A stretch of 18,224 bases of DNA from JBPBQZ01 sp050955105 (GCA_050955105.1 JBPBQZ010000131.1:1-18224), one strand, 5' to 3'; positions 7,001 through 14,669 are shown, counted from the first letter of the stretch. The notes: generated by a model from the letters alone, not told the origin. Numbers and translations are program-made.

Positions 7001-7900
7001 ATGTCACCCGATCTCCCGCAACTGACCGCCTTTGCCGCAGTCGCGCGCCATCGCAGCTTTCGTCTGGCCGGGGTCGAACTCGCGCTTTCAACCTCCGCCA
7101 TCAGCTACGCCGTACGTCGGCTCGAAGAGCGGCTGGGCGTTAACCTGTTTAACCGCACCACGCGCAGCGTTGCACTGACCGATGCCGGGCAGCGATTGCT
7201 GGACCGCCTACAGCCGGTGTTGCACGATTTGAGCGACGCGCTCGAAGAAATGAACGATTTTCGCGGCACGCCAAGCGGCACTTTGCGTATCAACACCTCG
7301 CGCACTGCGGCGGAATTTCTCGTGGCACCGCTGATGCCGCGCTTTCTGGCGGCGTACCCGCACATCCATCTTGAGATAGTCGAAGACGATAGCCTCGTCG
7401 ACATCGTCGGTTCCGGTTTCGATGCAGGCATACGCATCGAGGAGTCGGTGCCAGAAGATATGGTGGCCATCTCCATCGGCGCCGCGCAGCGCAGTGCGGT
7501 GTTTGGCGCGCCCGCTTACTTCACAAAACACGGGACGCCGCTGCATCCGCACGATCTGCGCACGCATGACTGCCTTCGGCTACGGTTTCCGAGTGGACGG
7601 CTATACAAATGGGAATTCGAGAAGCACGGCGAACGCCTCGAAATCGCCGTGAGCGGCCGTGTCACGCTCGGCAGCTCGCTGCTTACCGTGAACGCCTCGC
7701 TCGACGGCGTGGGGCTTGGTTACTTGCTTGAACAGAATGTGATGCAACCGATTCGCGACGGCCGGCTGGTGCGAGTGCTAGAGGATTGGTGCCCGTCTTT
7801 TCCAGGCTTCACCTTGTATTACCCGAAGCAACGCCAAACTTCTTCCGCGCTGCGGGCGTTTATCGACATCGCTCGAAAGCAGGAATCGGCGTGCCGCTAA
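7001..7900 (+). CDS. LysR-family transcriptional regulator
   Basis: This 299-residue LysR-type regulator has an N-terminal winged helix-turn-helix at about residues 4-62. The recognisable block AFAAVARHRSFRLAGVELAL is followed by SAISYAVRRLEERLGVNLFN and RTTRSVALTDAGQRLLDR. A linker helix with LSDALEEMNDFRGTPSGTLRIN leads into the periplasmic-binding-fold effector domain (about 90-294), which contains FDAGIRIEESVPEDMVAI. The protein belongs to the broad group often divergent from oxidoreductases. The neighbour and the T-N11-A site just upstream suggest it controls the adjacent alcohol dehydrogenase and itself. The effector is unknown. No strong ribosome binding site precedes the ATG. Confidence 0.92.
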   Translation: MSPDLPQLTAFAAVARHRSFRLAGVELALSTSAISYAVRRLEERLGVNLFNRTTRSVALTDAGQRLLDRLQPVLHDLSDALEEMNDFRGTPSGTLRINTSRTAAEFLVAPLMPRFLAAYPHIHLEIVEDDSLVDIVGSGFDAGIRIEESVPEDMVAISIGAAQRSAVFGAPAYFTKHGTPLHPHDLRTHDCLRLRFPSGRLYKWEFEKHGERLEIAVSGRVTLGSSLLTVNASLDGVGLGYLLEQNVMQPIRDGRLVRVLEDWCPSFPGFTLYYPKQRQTSSALRAFIDIARKQESACR

Positions 7901-7967
7901 TTCAGGGGTCGTCGCGCCGATGTCGTGCTATTCGGCGATCCCGCCCCTCGCTTCGAGCGTCGCCGGC

Positions 7968-8645
7968 TTAGGCAACAAAGCGCTTCAGCTTGTCCAACGC
8001 GGGAATCAAGCTCTCTGGGTCGGGCCGACGCGTGTAGTCCGGATTCACTTCGGCATACACGATAGTGCCATCCTGAGCGATGACAAACCTGGCCGGCATC
8101 GGCAAGGTCCAACTCGGGTCGCCATTGACCAACGCCAAGTCATTCTTGAATGCATTCTTGTAGAGATCCTTAAGATACTCCGGCAAAGTAAAGCGCAAAC
8201 CGAATGCCGCCGCGACATCGTTGCGTGGATCCGAAAGGATTGGAAAGGTAAGCTTATTCTCGCGCTGCGATCGGCGACTGTTAGGCGCCGTCTGCGGTGA
8301 GATTGCGACCAACTTTGCCCGCCGCTTTGTGATCTCGGGTAGCGCCGCTTCGATAGCCTGCAAATCCATATTGCAATAAGGGCACCACACACCACGATAA
8401 AACGTGACAACGAGTGGACCCTGCGTTAGCAAGTCTGCCGAAGATACAGCGTGACCGTCTGGATCATCAAGCGTGAACGCCGGCGCTTTGGCCCCAACCT
8501 TCAGCGCCTTGTCTGCTGCACCGGAAGCAATCAATTCATGCGTCGCGCGATGCATCGGCTCGTGAATCTCGTGCGGCGCGTTATAGGGCGGCCCACCCGC
8601 TTCAAAATTTGCGCGGAAGGCGTCGAGGGTATCTTGAAGAGACAT
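7968..8645 (-). CDS. Peroxiredoxin-like thioredoxin-fold protein (AhpC/TSA family)
   Basis: The product has 225 residues from the ATG at 8645 (MSLQDTLDAFR), which has AAGG seven bases upstream. The frame continues upstream without similarity, so I use the internal start. The thioredoxin-fold core begins near residue 48 (KVGAKAPAFTLDDPDGH). The redox motif is VWCPYC (C88 and C91 in TFYRGVWCPYCNMDL), a CxxC arrangement seen in the 'peroxiredoxin-like' AhpC/TSA group rather than the single-cysteine PxxxTxxC typical of 2-Cys peroxiredoxins. It also has the family tail PARFVIAQDGTIVYAEVNPDYTRRPDP. It is likely a cytoplasmic peroxidase or thiol-disulfide reductase. It is divergent from a LysR regulator with a strong inverted repeat between them, suggesting regulated expression, perhaps by oxidative or electrophile stress. 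Confidence 0.9.
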   Translation of the reverse strand: MSLQDTLDAFRANFEAGGPPYNAPHEIHEPMHRATHELIASGAADKALKVGAKAPAFTLDDPDGHAVSSADLLTQGPLVVTFYRGVWCPYCNMDLQAIEAALPEITKRRAKLVAISPQTAPNSRRSQRENKLTFPILSDPRNDVAAAFGLRFTLPEYLKDLYKNAFKNDLALVNGDPSWTLPMPARFVIAQDGTIVYAEVNPDYTRRPDPESLIPALDKLKRFVA

Positions 8646-8738
8646 GGCTAAGCCTTTTTGAATAAAGTTTGAAATGGCGGCGGGCTCGTCTGCCGGCCGT
8701 CTAAAAAGGTCTTGCAACGCACCTTGAAGTAAGACTAA

Positions 8739-8801
8739 TTTATTCCCCGAGACCCTAGTAGTCTGCGTTAAGCGATAACATTAATTCCTTCGGGGAATAA
8801 A
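8739..8801. promoter_or_regulatory. Perfect 12-bp inverted repeat in the peroxiredoxin/LysR intergenic region
   Basis: TTTATTCCCCGA (8739-8750) and TCGGGGAATAAA (8790-8801) are perfect inverted repeats 39 bases apart. The right arm touches the LysR ATG and supplies its only Shine-Dalgarno-like GGGG. Within the right arm region there is also the smaller dyad ATTCC-N5-GGAAT (8784-8798), which has the T-N11-A geometry of LysR-family sites. This is most simply two operator half-regions bound by a LysR tetramer that loops or bends the DNA. Binding at the right arm would block translation initiation or transcription of the regulator itself. Confidence 0.55.
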
Positions 8802-9704
8802 ATGGACAGATTCACTGCGATGGAGGCCTTTGTTCGAGTGCTCGACACGGGTTCCTTTTCGGCCGCCGCCAGACAGCTGCGAATCGGGCAGCCGGCGGTG
8901 TCGAAAGCAATTGCCCAGTTGGAGCAACGGCTGGGTGTGCAGTTGCTGCTTCGCTCGACACGTGGCTTAAGGCCGACAGAAGCAGGACAAGGTTTCTATG
9001 AGCGCGCCAAGCGCTCGCTCGAGGAAGCCGCCGAGGCAGACCTGGCCGCAACGGGCGCCGCATCCGGCCTTTCGGGGCGATTGCGTTTCTGCGCCGCGGT
9101 GACCTTCGCTAGACTGCACATCATCCCGTGCTTGCCCGCGTTCGTGGCTGCGCATCCGGCGCTTGCGATCGAAGCCATCCTTGACGATCGCAGCATCGAC
9201 TTGATCGAGGAAGGCATTGATGTCGCACTGCGCATGGGCACCATTAGCGACGTCGCCGTGACAGGGCAACGTATCGGCAAGACCCGACGCATGGTGATCG
9301 GGACGCCGGCTTACTTTGAACGCCATGGCAAGCCGCTTAGGCCTGCCGATCTAAGCAATTTTCCATCGGTTATCTATGCACAGGCGGGCGGCGGTGCAAG
9401 CTGGGTATTCCGCAAAGGCGCAGAGACCGAAGCCGTCTCACTCACGAATACCCTCAGCATTACAGCGGCTGAAGGCGTGCGCGAGGCGGTATTTGCGGGT
9501 TTAGGGCTATGCGTAACAACCGAGTGGATGTTTCATCCGGAGCTCCAACAAGGCCGTGTCGAACAGATCTTGAATGACTGGTCCTTGCCTTCGTTCGATC
9601 TGTGGGCCTTGTTTCCAACGGGCAGACAGGCCAGCGCGAAGGCCCGAGCGTTCGCCAGCTTCGCCGCCGATCAGCTGCAAAAGACGATTTTCTTGCCCGA
9701 GTGA
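8802..9704 (+). CDS. LysR-family transcriptional regulator
   Basis: This 300-residue LysR-type regulator has the winged helix-turn-helix at about residues 1-60, with MDRFTAMEAFVRVLDTGSFS, then AAARQLRIGQPAVSKAIAQLEQRLGVQLL and RSTRGLRPTEAGQGFYERA. The effector domain follows, with GRLRFCAAVTFARLHIIPCLPAFVAAHP and DVALRMGTISDVAVTGQRIGKTRRMVIG. It matches the CrgA/DsdC-like subgroup that is common in beta-proteobacteria and often regulates oxidoreductases. It is divergent from the peroxiredoxin-like gene. The start ATG sits directly after the right arm of the 12-bp inverted repeat, implying autoregulation. Two effector-domain cysteines are visible (FCAAV and IPCLP), which could sense redox; that is speculation. 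Confidence 0.92.
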   Translation: MDRFTAMEAFVRVLDTGSFSAAARQLRIGQPAVSKAIAQLEQRLGVQLLLRSTRGLRPTEAGQGFYERAKRSLEEAAEADLAATGAASGLSGRLRFCAAVTFARLHIIPCLPAFVAAHPALAIEAILDDRSIDLIEEGIDVALRMGTISDVAVTGQRIGKTRRMVIGTPAYFERHGKPLRPADLSNFPSVIYAQAGGGASWVFRKGAETEAVSLTNTLSITAAEGVREAVFAGLGLCVTTEWMFHPELQQGRVEQILNDWSLPSFDLWALFPTGRQASAKARAFASFAADQLQKTIFLPE

Positions 9705-9854
9705 AGGCTGCTGGCGAGCGTCGATTGGCAGTTCGCGGCGAGCAGCCGAACACTATGAATTCGCTTTGTTGTGAGGTTCTTGGCGCGCCGTCTGAAGGAG
9801 CGCGGGCTCCGCGATCGCCGGCCTCGATCGGCGGCGTTATTTCGAGGTCTGAGA
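9705..9854. other. Intergenic spacer between convergent genes
   Basis: This spacer lies between the LysR gene and the converging SDR-DoxX gene. It holds GGCTGCT (9706-9712) with AGCAGCC (9741-9747), and a short hairpin GGAGC-GCGG-GCTCC (9797-9810). Neither is followed by a T-run, so I do not call a rho-independent terminator. Confidence 0.35.
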
Positions 9855-11111
9855 TTACGCCTTCGTTTCTCCACTGAACAGAACCGCGAGCACGGCCAAC
9901 ATCGGCAGATTCTTCAGGATCGATCCAAACGGATCCAATAACAGGCTGGGCGAAACAACTGCCAGAAGAATCGAGTACGCCAACACCGCGAAGGCCTGGA
10001 TCAGCCACAAACGGCGTCCAGGTCGAGCCAACGTAGCCACTCCAAAGATCACATCAATCGCCGCCGCCAGATAAAGCAACGGGGGATTCGTCGAGCCATG
10101 TCCGGGCATCGACGCGAACTGCGCAAGACCCGAGGCGCGGAAAGTCACGAACAGCGTGGCAATGGCAGCCCAAAACCACGTCACCGCAAGCGCGACACGC
10201 AAGACCAGCGGCAACCAAGCACTGAGGGCCTCGGCACGCATCGCCGCGGCATCGGCAGGATCGATAAACGTCTCGACCCCAGTTGGAACTCGACCCAAGG
10301 CCCGGGTAGTTGGCGCCACATCGGCAGTACTGCCAGCCTGCAGCATTTTCCATGTATCGCGCGTGAGCATCGAACCTGGCACACGGTCGAGCAGCGCGGC
10401 ACTCGCGTCGATCACTACCGCCGGGATGCCTATTTGCAGCGCGGCGGGCAGTCCCATCGAGTTCCGATACATCGCCAGCATTTCGCGATAACTGAGCTGC
10501 GTGCCGCCGACGACGTCGATGACTCGCGACTCAACATTGAGTGCATCGACGCTGCGCGTGACAATCTCAGCGAATTGATCGACATGCACCGGGCGCATCG
10601 CTTGATGACCACCAGCCGGCAGCAAGTGTACGGGCAAGCTCGCCAGCACACGGAACATGCGCGCCGACGCGCCAGTCGGCCCATATACCATGGCGGGCCG
10701 CAAGATCTGGTAGTTGACGGGTAGTGATTGCAGGTGCGTATCCGCGGTACGCTTGCTCGCGAAATAGCGCGTGTCGCCGGTTTGCGCGCCGAGCGCCGAG
10801 ACCTGCACGATCAGCTTCACGCCAGCGCGCACACTCGCATCGAACAACGCGATCGGCGTGCGCTGGTGCACGGCTTCGAAGCGCTGGTCGCCCTGCTCGA
10901 TCAAGATACCTACCGCGTTCACGACAACGTCGACATCTTGCAGACGTGCCTGCCAAGCGCCCGGCTCGACATCTCGCGAGTAGTCGATCGCGATGTCATG
11001 CTCCTGCGTCGCATGGCGCACTCCTTTGAGCACGCGATGCCCGTCGCGTTCTAGCGATGCGCAAATTGCATGGCCGATAAACCCGCTGGCACCGCATACC
11101 AGAATATTCAT
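9855..11111 (-). CDS. NAD(P)-binding SDR-type epimerase fused to a DoxX-like membrane domain
   Basis: This is a 418-residue two-domain protein. Residues 1 to about 290 form an atypical/extended SDR of the NDUFA9-like type, with the nucleotide motif GASGFIG (7-13), VVNAVGIL (63-70), S105 in VQVSALGAQ, and Y116-x3-K120 in RYFASK, followed by ILRPAMVYGPTG and RPVHVDQFA. Residues from about 295 to the end are hydrophobic, with about four predicted membrane helices, including LPLVLRVALAVTWFWAAIATL and LYLAAAIDVIFGVATL; this matches DoxX-like domains. The catalytic YxxxK pair is intact. The combination suggests a membrane-anchored oxidoreductase or quinone-linked protein, but the substrate is unknown. 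Similar SDR-DoxX fusions are annotated in proteobacteria. The start at 11111 places the Rossmann strand at the N-terminus as expected, preceded by a GGAG-like ribosome binding site. Confidence 0.85.
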   Translation of the reverse strand: MNILVCGASGFIGHAICASLERDGHRVLKGVRHATQEHDIAIDYSRDVEPGAWQARLQDVDVVVNAVGILIEQGDQRFEAVHQRTPIALFDASVRAGVKLIVQVSALGAQTGDTRYFASKRTADTHLQSLPVNYQILRPAMVYGPTGASARMFRVLASLPVHLLPAGGHQAMRPVHVDQFAEIVTRSVDALNVESRVIDVVGGTQLSYREMLAMYRNSMGLPAALQIGIPAVVIDASAALLDRVPGSMLTRDTWKMLQAGSTADVAPTTRALGRVPTGVETFIDPADAAAMRAEALSAWLPLVLRVALAVTWFWAAIATLFVTFRASGLAQFASMPGHGSTNPPLLYLAAAIDVIFGVATLARPGRRLWLIQAFAVLAYSILLAVVSPSLLLDPFGSILKNLPMLAVLAVLFSGETKA

Positions 11112-11298
11112 GCTTTTCCGTCTCCGCCTAGTGATTCATGTGCTGCGAACCCCGGGTCATAGTGCCTTAGTATTCAAGCCGCGCAGCGCCCTGCCGTCGA
11201 ATCCAGACATCTATTCGCTCCGTCGTCGTTTCAAGGCCCGCCACTTGGCGTCGTGGCGCCCCGGGGCCCAAACTAAAACATAGACTGTTATACTCGAC

Positions 11299-11350
11299 TT
11301 GATGCACAGAATTTGCATATTTATATGCATGTAAAACATGTACTTATGTA
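11299..11350 (+). promoter_or_regulatory. Promoter and palindromic operator of the AbiE-type module
   Basis: A candidate promoter is TTGATG (11299-11304), 17 bases, then TATATG (11322-11327). A palindrome, TGCATAT-TT-ATATGCA (11314-11329), covers the -10 element. It is followed by three phased copies of ATGTA (11329, 11338 and 11346), two of them within the longer direct repeat CATGTA. The area is strikingly AT-rich compared with its surroundings. AbiEi-type antitoxins are known to repress their own promoter through inverted repeats, so this is the likely binding region. The assignment is inferred. Confidence 0.5.
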
Positions 11351-11384
11351 GTTTTTATTCATTACTAGAAGATTGGATTCCGTA

Positions 11385-11810
11385 ATGGTTATCGAAGACC
11401 GACTAAGGATTTCCGTTGCAAAGCATGCTTCGGACGTATTCCTGCGAACCGATTTCGCTCGCTTTGGTAGCGAAGCACAGGTAGGGCGCGCGCTGCGGCG
11501 ACTGGTTGACGATGGTGTCTTGGTAAAGCTCGGCGTCGGCGTGTACGCCAAGGCAAAAAAAAGCGTCCTGTCTGGATTGCCTATTCCAGTACAACCGGTC
11601 GAGATACTAGCGAAGAAGGCTTTAGCGAAGATGGGCGTGAGGATGTATCCGCGTGAAAACGTGGCGCTCTACAATGCGGGCAAAACCACTCAGCTACCTG
11701 CCGGTACCGTCATCAACATTGGCAACCGCCGTATCGTGCGAAAAATAGGTTTCGGAAAGAAAGTCGTACGGTATGAAAGCAATCGCGTCACGGCAGAAAG
11801 AACTTATTGA
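11385..11810 (+). CDS. AbiEi-like (DUF6088) type IV antitoxin
   Basis: The product has 141 residues from the ATG at 11385; an in-frame TTG at 11373 is an alternative. GGA at 11375-11377 gives a reasonable spacing only for the ATG. Residues 1-55 form a winged helix-turn-helix (FLRTDFARFGSEAQVGRALRRLVDDG, then LVKLGVGVYAKAK), as in AbiEi/DUF6088 proteins. The remainder (ILAKKALAKMGVRMYPRENVALYNAGKTTQLPAG onward) matches the short DUF6088 C-terminal part with the NIGNRRI and RKIGFGKK blocks. In type IV toxin-antitoxin systems this protein represses its promoter and counteracts the toxin without binding it. It overlaps the downstream toxin-like gene by 38 bases. Base composition is lower in GC than the flanking chromosome. 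Confidence 0.82.
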   Translation: MVIEDRLRISVAKHASDVFLRTDFARFGSEAQVGRALRRLVDDGVLVKLGVGVYAKAKKSVLSGLPIPVQPVEILAKKALAKMGVRMYPRENVALYNAGKTTQLPAGTVINIGNRRIVRKIGFGKKVVRYESNRVTAERTY

Positions 11811-12729
11811 TTCCCTCATTGCAGCAGATCTAGTCGGCGATCTATCGGCGTCCGCGCTCGAAAAAGATATACATGTCACCGATGCGTTACACGCTTTGTC
11901 GAAGCTGCAGCATGATCGGATAGCGATTGTGTTCTGCGGAGGAACCAGTCTTTCGAAAGCACATGGCCTGATTGAACGAATGTCCGAAGACGTTGATCTC
12001 AAGCTGGTACTTGATCCCGCTCACGATTTCTCCGGCGGCCAGCTTCGAAGGCATCTTGGGAAATTGAAGCGAATCGTTATTGATCGAATGGAAGCGCTCG
12101 GCTTTCGGACAGTCGAGCAAGAACTGATCGCCCGAAACGGCAACCGCTACTTTGCCAGCGGATGGAAGTACCGAACGCTCTACGGCGCCGACAATAGTTT
12201 GCGTGCGCATCTGAGTCTCGAATTTACGTTGCGCACGCCCTACTTCGTGACCCATCGAATGCCGATTGGCTACCTCATCGACAAGCTTGCGGGACGTGGC
12301 GGAAATTTGGTATCGATGACCTGCGTTGCCGTCGAGGAAACGCTCGCGGAAAAGATTCTGTCGTTTCTTCGTCGACACGCCGAACACCGCGATGGTGTAC
12401 GGGCTGACTGGGACATTGCTCTTGTGCGTCATATCTACGATACCTATTGCATAGTGAGTGCCAATGCTCAATCTGCGCAAAGGGCTGCGCTCCATTTCGG
12501 TCGTCTCGTCGAATATGATATCGCCGAGTTCTCTAAACATACTGCGTTCAGAGACAATCCGAAGCAATGTTTGGCTCACGCCTTGATGGTCGCAGAGCAT
12601 GAAGGGCAGACTCGAGCCGAATATGAGCAGGTATTGCGCCCCTTGATTTACGGGACGACGCGTCCAAGCTTCGCTAAAGCCTTTGACGTATTCAAATCGA
12701 CGGCGTCTTTGCTGTTGGAAACCCTGTGA
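11773..12729 (+). CDS. AbiEii/AbiGii-family nucleotidyltransferase toxin
   Basis: The product has 318 residues and is a DNA polymerase beta-like nucleotidyltransferase. The signature is FCGGTSLSKAHGLIERMSEDVDLKL: GG at 56-57, S59, K62, R69, S71, and the metal-binding aspartates D73 and D75. A later conserved EKIL (193-196, in EETLAEKILSF) and the RHIYDTY segment (219-225) correspond to motifs III and IV of the AbiEii family. AbiEii toxins transfer nucleotides to targets and halt growth, giving phage abortive infection; some relatives modify tRNA 3' ends. All catalytic residues seem intact. The start overlaps the antitoxin gene by 38 bases, so translation is likely coupled. The module has no neighbouring integrase or transposase. 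Confidence 0.88.
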   Translation: MKAIASRQKELIDSLIAADLVGDLSASALEKDIHVTDALHALSKLQHDRIAIVFCGGTSLSKAHGLIERMSEDVDLKLVLDPAHDFSGGQLRRHLGKLKRIVIDRMEALGFRTVEQELIARNGNRYFASGWKYRTLYGADNSLRAHLSLEFTLRTPYFVTHRMPIGYLIDKLAGRGGNLVSMTCVAVEETLAEKILSFLRRHAEHRDGVRADWDIALVRHIYDTYCIVSANAQSAQRAALHFGRLVEYDIAEFSKHTAFRDNPKQCLAHALMVAEHEGQTRAEYEQVLRPLIYGTTRPSFAKAFDVFKSTASLLLETL

Positions 12730-12825
12730 AATTCGCTCGGATATATCGGTGCAACCGTGGCCGCTAGTTGAACAGCCGCGAGCCTTACGAAAGCGGCGGC
12801 TGACCGGCACTTACTTAGAACGCTC

Positions 12826-13260
12826 ATGCTCGAACTAAAAAATCTCGACCTACGTATCGATCCCGATGCCTGCACCGTCGTCAAGGACGAAACCGTTGGC
12901 GTCGAATTTGCCGATGAAGACGGTGAATTGATCAGCCTGGAAGGCCCGAATCGCTATAGACGCGGTGACGCAGTGATCACGGGCTCGACTGGCGACCGTT
13001 GGGTGGTGTCGCGCGAGCGTTTTGAAGTGAAATATGTGGCCGCCGATGCAGGCCTGACTTTCGGTCAAACGGGCCCTTATCGCAACCGCCCCACCCTTGT
13101 GCTGGCAAAGAAATTGGATTGCGCATTCTCGATTGCGCGCTCGGACGGTGGCGACATCCTGCACGGCGCGGCCGGCGATTGGGTCATGCAGTATGCGCCG
13201 GGCGACTACGGCGTAGTCCAGGCGCAGCGCTTCGAGAAGGTATATCGGCAAACCGACTGA
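12826..13260 (+). CDS. PGDYG-motif protein with internal duplication
   Basis: This is a 144-residue soluble, acidic protein. It contains the literal PGDYG motif (residues 125-129, in YAPGDYGVVQAQRFEKVY), which names a small domain family of unknown function. The N-terminal half carries a diverged second copy: YRRGDAVITGSTGDRWVVSR then ERFEVKY (about 44-70). The two halves share DG[ED], GD, VV and RFE-x-x-Y in the same order, so the gene arose by duplication. No signal peptide, membrane segment or catalytic motif is visible. It stands alone between the AbiE module and a hydrolase, separated by about 96 bases on each side. No strong ribosome binding site is seen before the ATG at 12826. The function is not known to me. 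Confidence 0.7.
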   Translation: MLELKNLDLRIDPDACTVVKDETVGVEFADEDGELISLEGPNRYRRGDAVITGSTGDRWVVSRERFEVKYVAADAGLTFGQTGPYRNRPTLVLAKKLDCAFSIARSDGGDILHGAAGDWVMQYAPGDYGVVQAQRFEKVYRQTD

Positions 13261-13355
13261 ATCACCACGGTGCTGTCTGCACGCCGTCTTTCCAAAGAGT
13301 CACGCCGCTGGACGATGGTCGATAATACCGAGCATTACGCATTCAAGGAGGAGCG

Positions 13356-14108
13356 ATGATGACCGACAAAAAAATAGAAAAGCCCGTTTTCGTGCTGATA
13401 CACGGTGGATGGCATGGCGGCTGGTGCTATGCCGAGACCGCGCGCCTGCTCCGGCAACAGGGCTACGACGTTTATGCGCCCAGCCTGACCGGCCTGGGTG
13501 ACCGCTCGCATCTGGTGTCGCGCACCATCGACCTGTCCACGCACATCGATGACATCGTCAATCTCATCAAGTGGGAAGACCTGCGCAACGTCGTGCTGTG
13601 TGGGCACTCGTATGGTGGCCTCGTCATCAGCGGCGTGGCCGATCGCGCCCGCGATCGCGTGTCTTTGCTCACCTATCTCGATGCCCTGCTGCCGCAGAGC
13701 GGTCAATCGATGCACGACGTACTGCCGCTCGATCGCGCCGAACGCTTCCGTAGCTGGGCTGCCGAGCGCGGCTTTGGCTGGCTGGTGCCGCCGACGCCGG
13801 CCTCGATCTTCGTCAACAGGAAAGAAGCCATCGCCTGGGTCGACAGCCTGTGTGTGCCCCACCCCTTGCGTTGTTTCGAGGAACCGGTGCGCTTTTCCAC
13901 CGATGCGATCGAGTCGTTGGCGCGGCAATACATCGTCGCCACGGATTTCCCAAAAAGTAGTTTTCCGGCCGTGGCGGCGGCGTTGCGTGGCAAACCAGGT
14001 TGGCGAGTCGACGAGTTGCACGTCAATCACGATGCCATGGTCGATGATCCGGCCGGTGTGGCCAGGCTGTTGGTCGAAGGGTATCGGACGCGACAGACGC
14101 AGAGCTGA
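13356..14108 (+). CDS. Alpha/beta hydrolase (esterase / hydroxynitrile lyase-like)
   Basis: The product has 250 residues and an excellent ribosome binding site (AAGGAGG seven bases upstream of the ATG). The oxyanion-hole region is FVLIHGGWHGGWCY (12-25). The nucleophile elbow is CGHSYGG, with S85. The acid is probably D109 (TYLDALLP) and the histidine is H225 (NHDAMVDDP). The HGGWHGGWCY block and short cap place it near the plant SABP2/hydroxynitrile-lyase and related bacterial esterases. It has no signal peptide, so it is cytoplasmic. The expected activity is ester or small-molecule hydrolysis; the substrate cannot be read from the sequence. The GNAT gene follows after 30 bases on the same strand, so the two may form an operon. 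Confidence 0.87.
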   Translation: MMTDKKIEKPVFVLIHGGWHGGWCYAETARLLRQQGYDVYAPSLTGLGDRSHLVSRTIDLSTHIDDIVNLIKWEDLRNVVLCGHSYGGLVISGVADRARDRVSLLTYLDALLPQSGQSMHDVLPLDRAERFRSWAAERGFGWLVPPTPASIFVNRKEAIAWVDSLCVPHPLRCFEEPVRFSTDAIESLARQYIVATDFPKSSFPAVAAALRGKPGWRVDELHVNHDAMVDDPAGVARLLVEGYRTRQTQS

Positions 14109-14138
14109 GCAAGGGGCGCCGCATCGAAGGATTTCGAG

Positions 14139-14639
14139 ATGAGTGATAGCCCGATCCACATCGTGACCGCCCTCTTTCCGGAACATCTGGAAGCGGTGCG
14201 CGAGATCTTCGTGGAGTACGGGGAAAGTCTAGGCATCGACTTGGGGTTTCAAAACTTCGACGCTGAACTCGCCACGCTGCCAGGAAAATACGCAGCGCCC
14301 GAAGGTCACATTCTTCTCGCAATGCGTGACGGCCAGGCGGTCGGCTGCGTCGCGCTACGGCCGCTCGCCGGCACCACCTGCGAAATGAAGCGCCTCTATG
14401 TCAGGCCAGCCGGGCGAGGCCAACAACTGGGCAAGACACTGGCGCAAACCATCTGTCGCGTGGCGCAAGAAGCCGGCTACAGCCGCATCGTTCTCGATAC
14501 GCTGGCGAGCATGCACGCGGCACTGCATGTTTATAAGACGTTGGGCTTCGAAGTTATCGAGCCCTACGTGTTCAATCCACTTCCTGATGCAACTTTCCTG
14601 GGGCGCGATTTATCGGCAAGAAGCCACGACAACGCATAG
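14139..14639 (+). CDS. GNAT-family N-acetyltransferase
   Basis: The product has 166 residues, a typical length for a single GNAT domain. The acetyl-CoA-binding motif A is present: CEMKRLYVRPAGRGQQLGKTL, with the R-G-x-x-L-G pyrophosphate loop at 93-98. The preceding beta-4 strand GQAVGCVALRPL and the late motif LHVYKTLGFEVIEPY are typical too. The substrate is unknown; related proteins are commonly annotated simply as GNAT acetyltransferases. A GAAGG eight bases before the ATG supports the start. It follows the alpha/beta hydrolase closely and converges with the serine hydrolase gene. Confidence 0.88.
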   Translation: MSDSPIHIVTALFPEHLEAVREIFVEYGESLGIDLGFQNFDAELATLPGKYAAPEGHILLAMRDGQAVGCVALRPLAGTTCEMKRLYVRPAGRGQQLGKTLAQTICRVAQEAGYSRIVLDTLASMHAALHVYKTLGFEVIEPYVFNPLPDATFLGRDLSARSHDNA

Positions 14640-14669
14640 CGAGCGTCTCCTGCACAATCACGTAGAAAC

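Noticed and set aside
9797..9810. GC hairpin as a rho-independent terminator
   Set aside because: The stem has only five base pairs and no T-run follows on either strand.
11112..11298. Possible small gene or attachment site next to the AbiE module
   Set aside because: No convincing start with ribosome binding site, no tRNA end and no direct repeat pair flanking the module was seen by eye.
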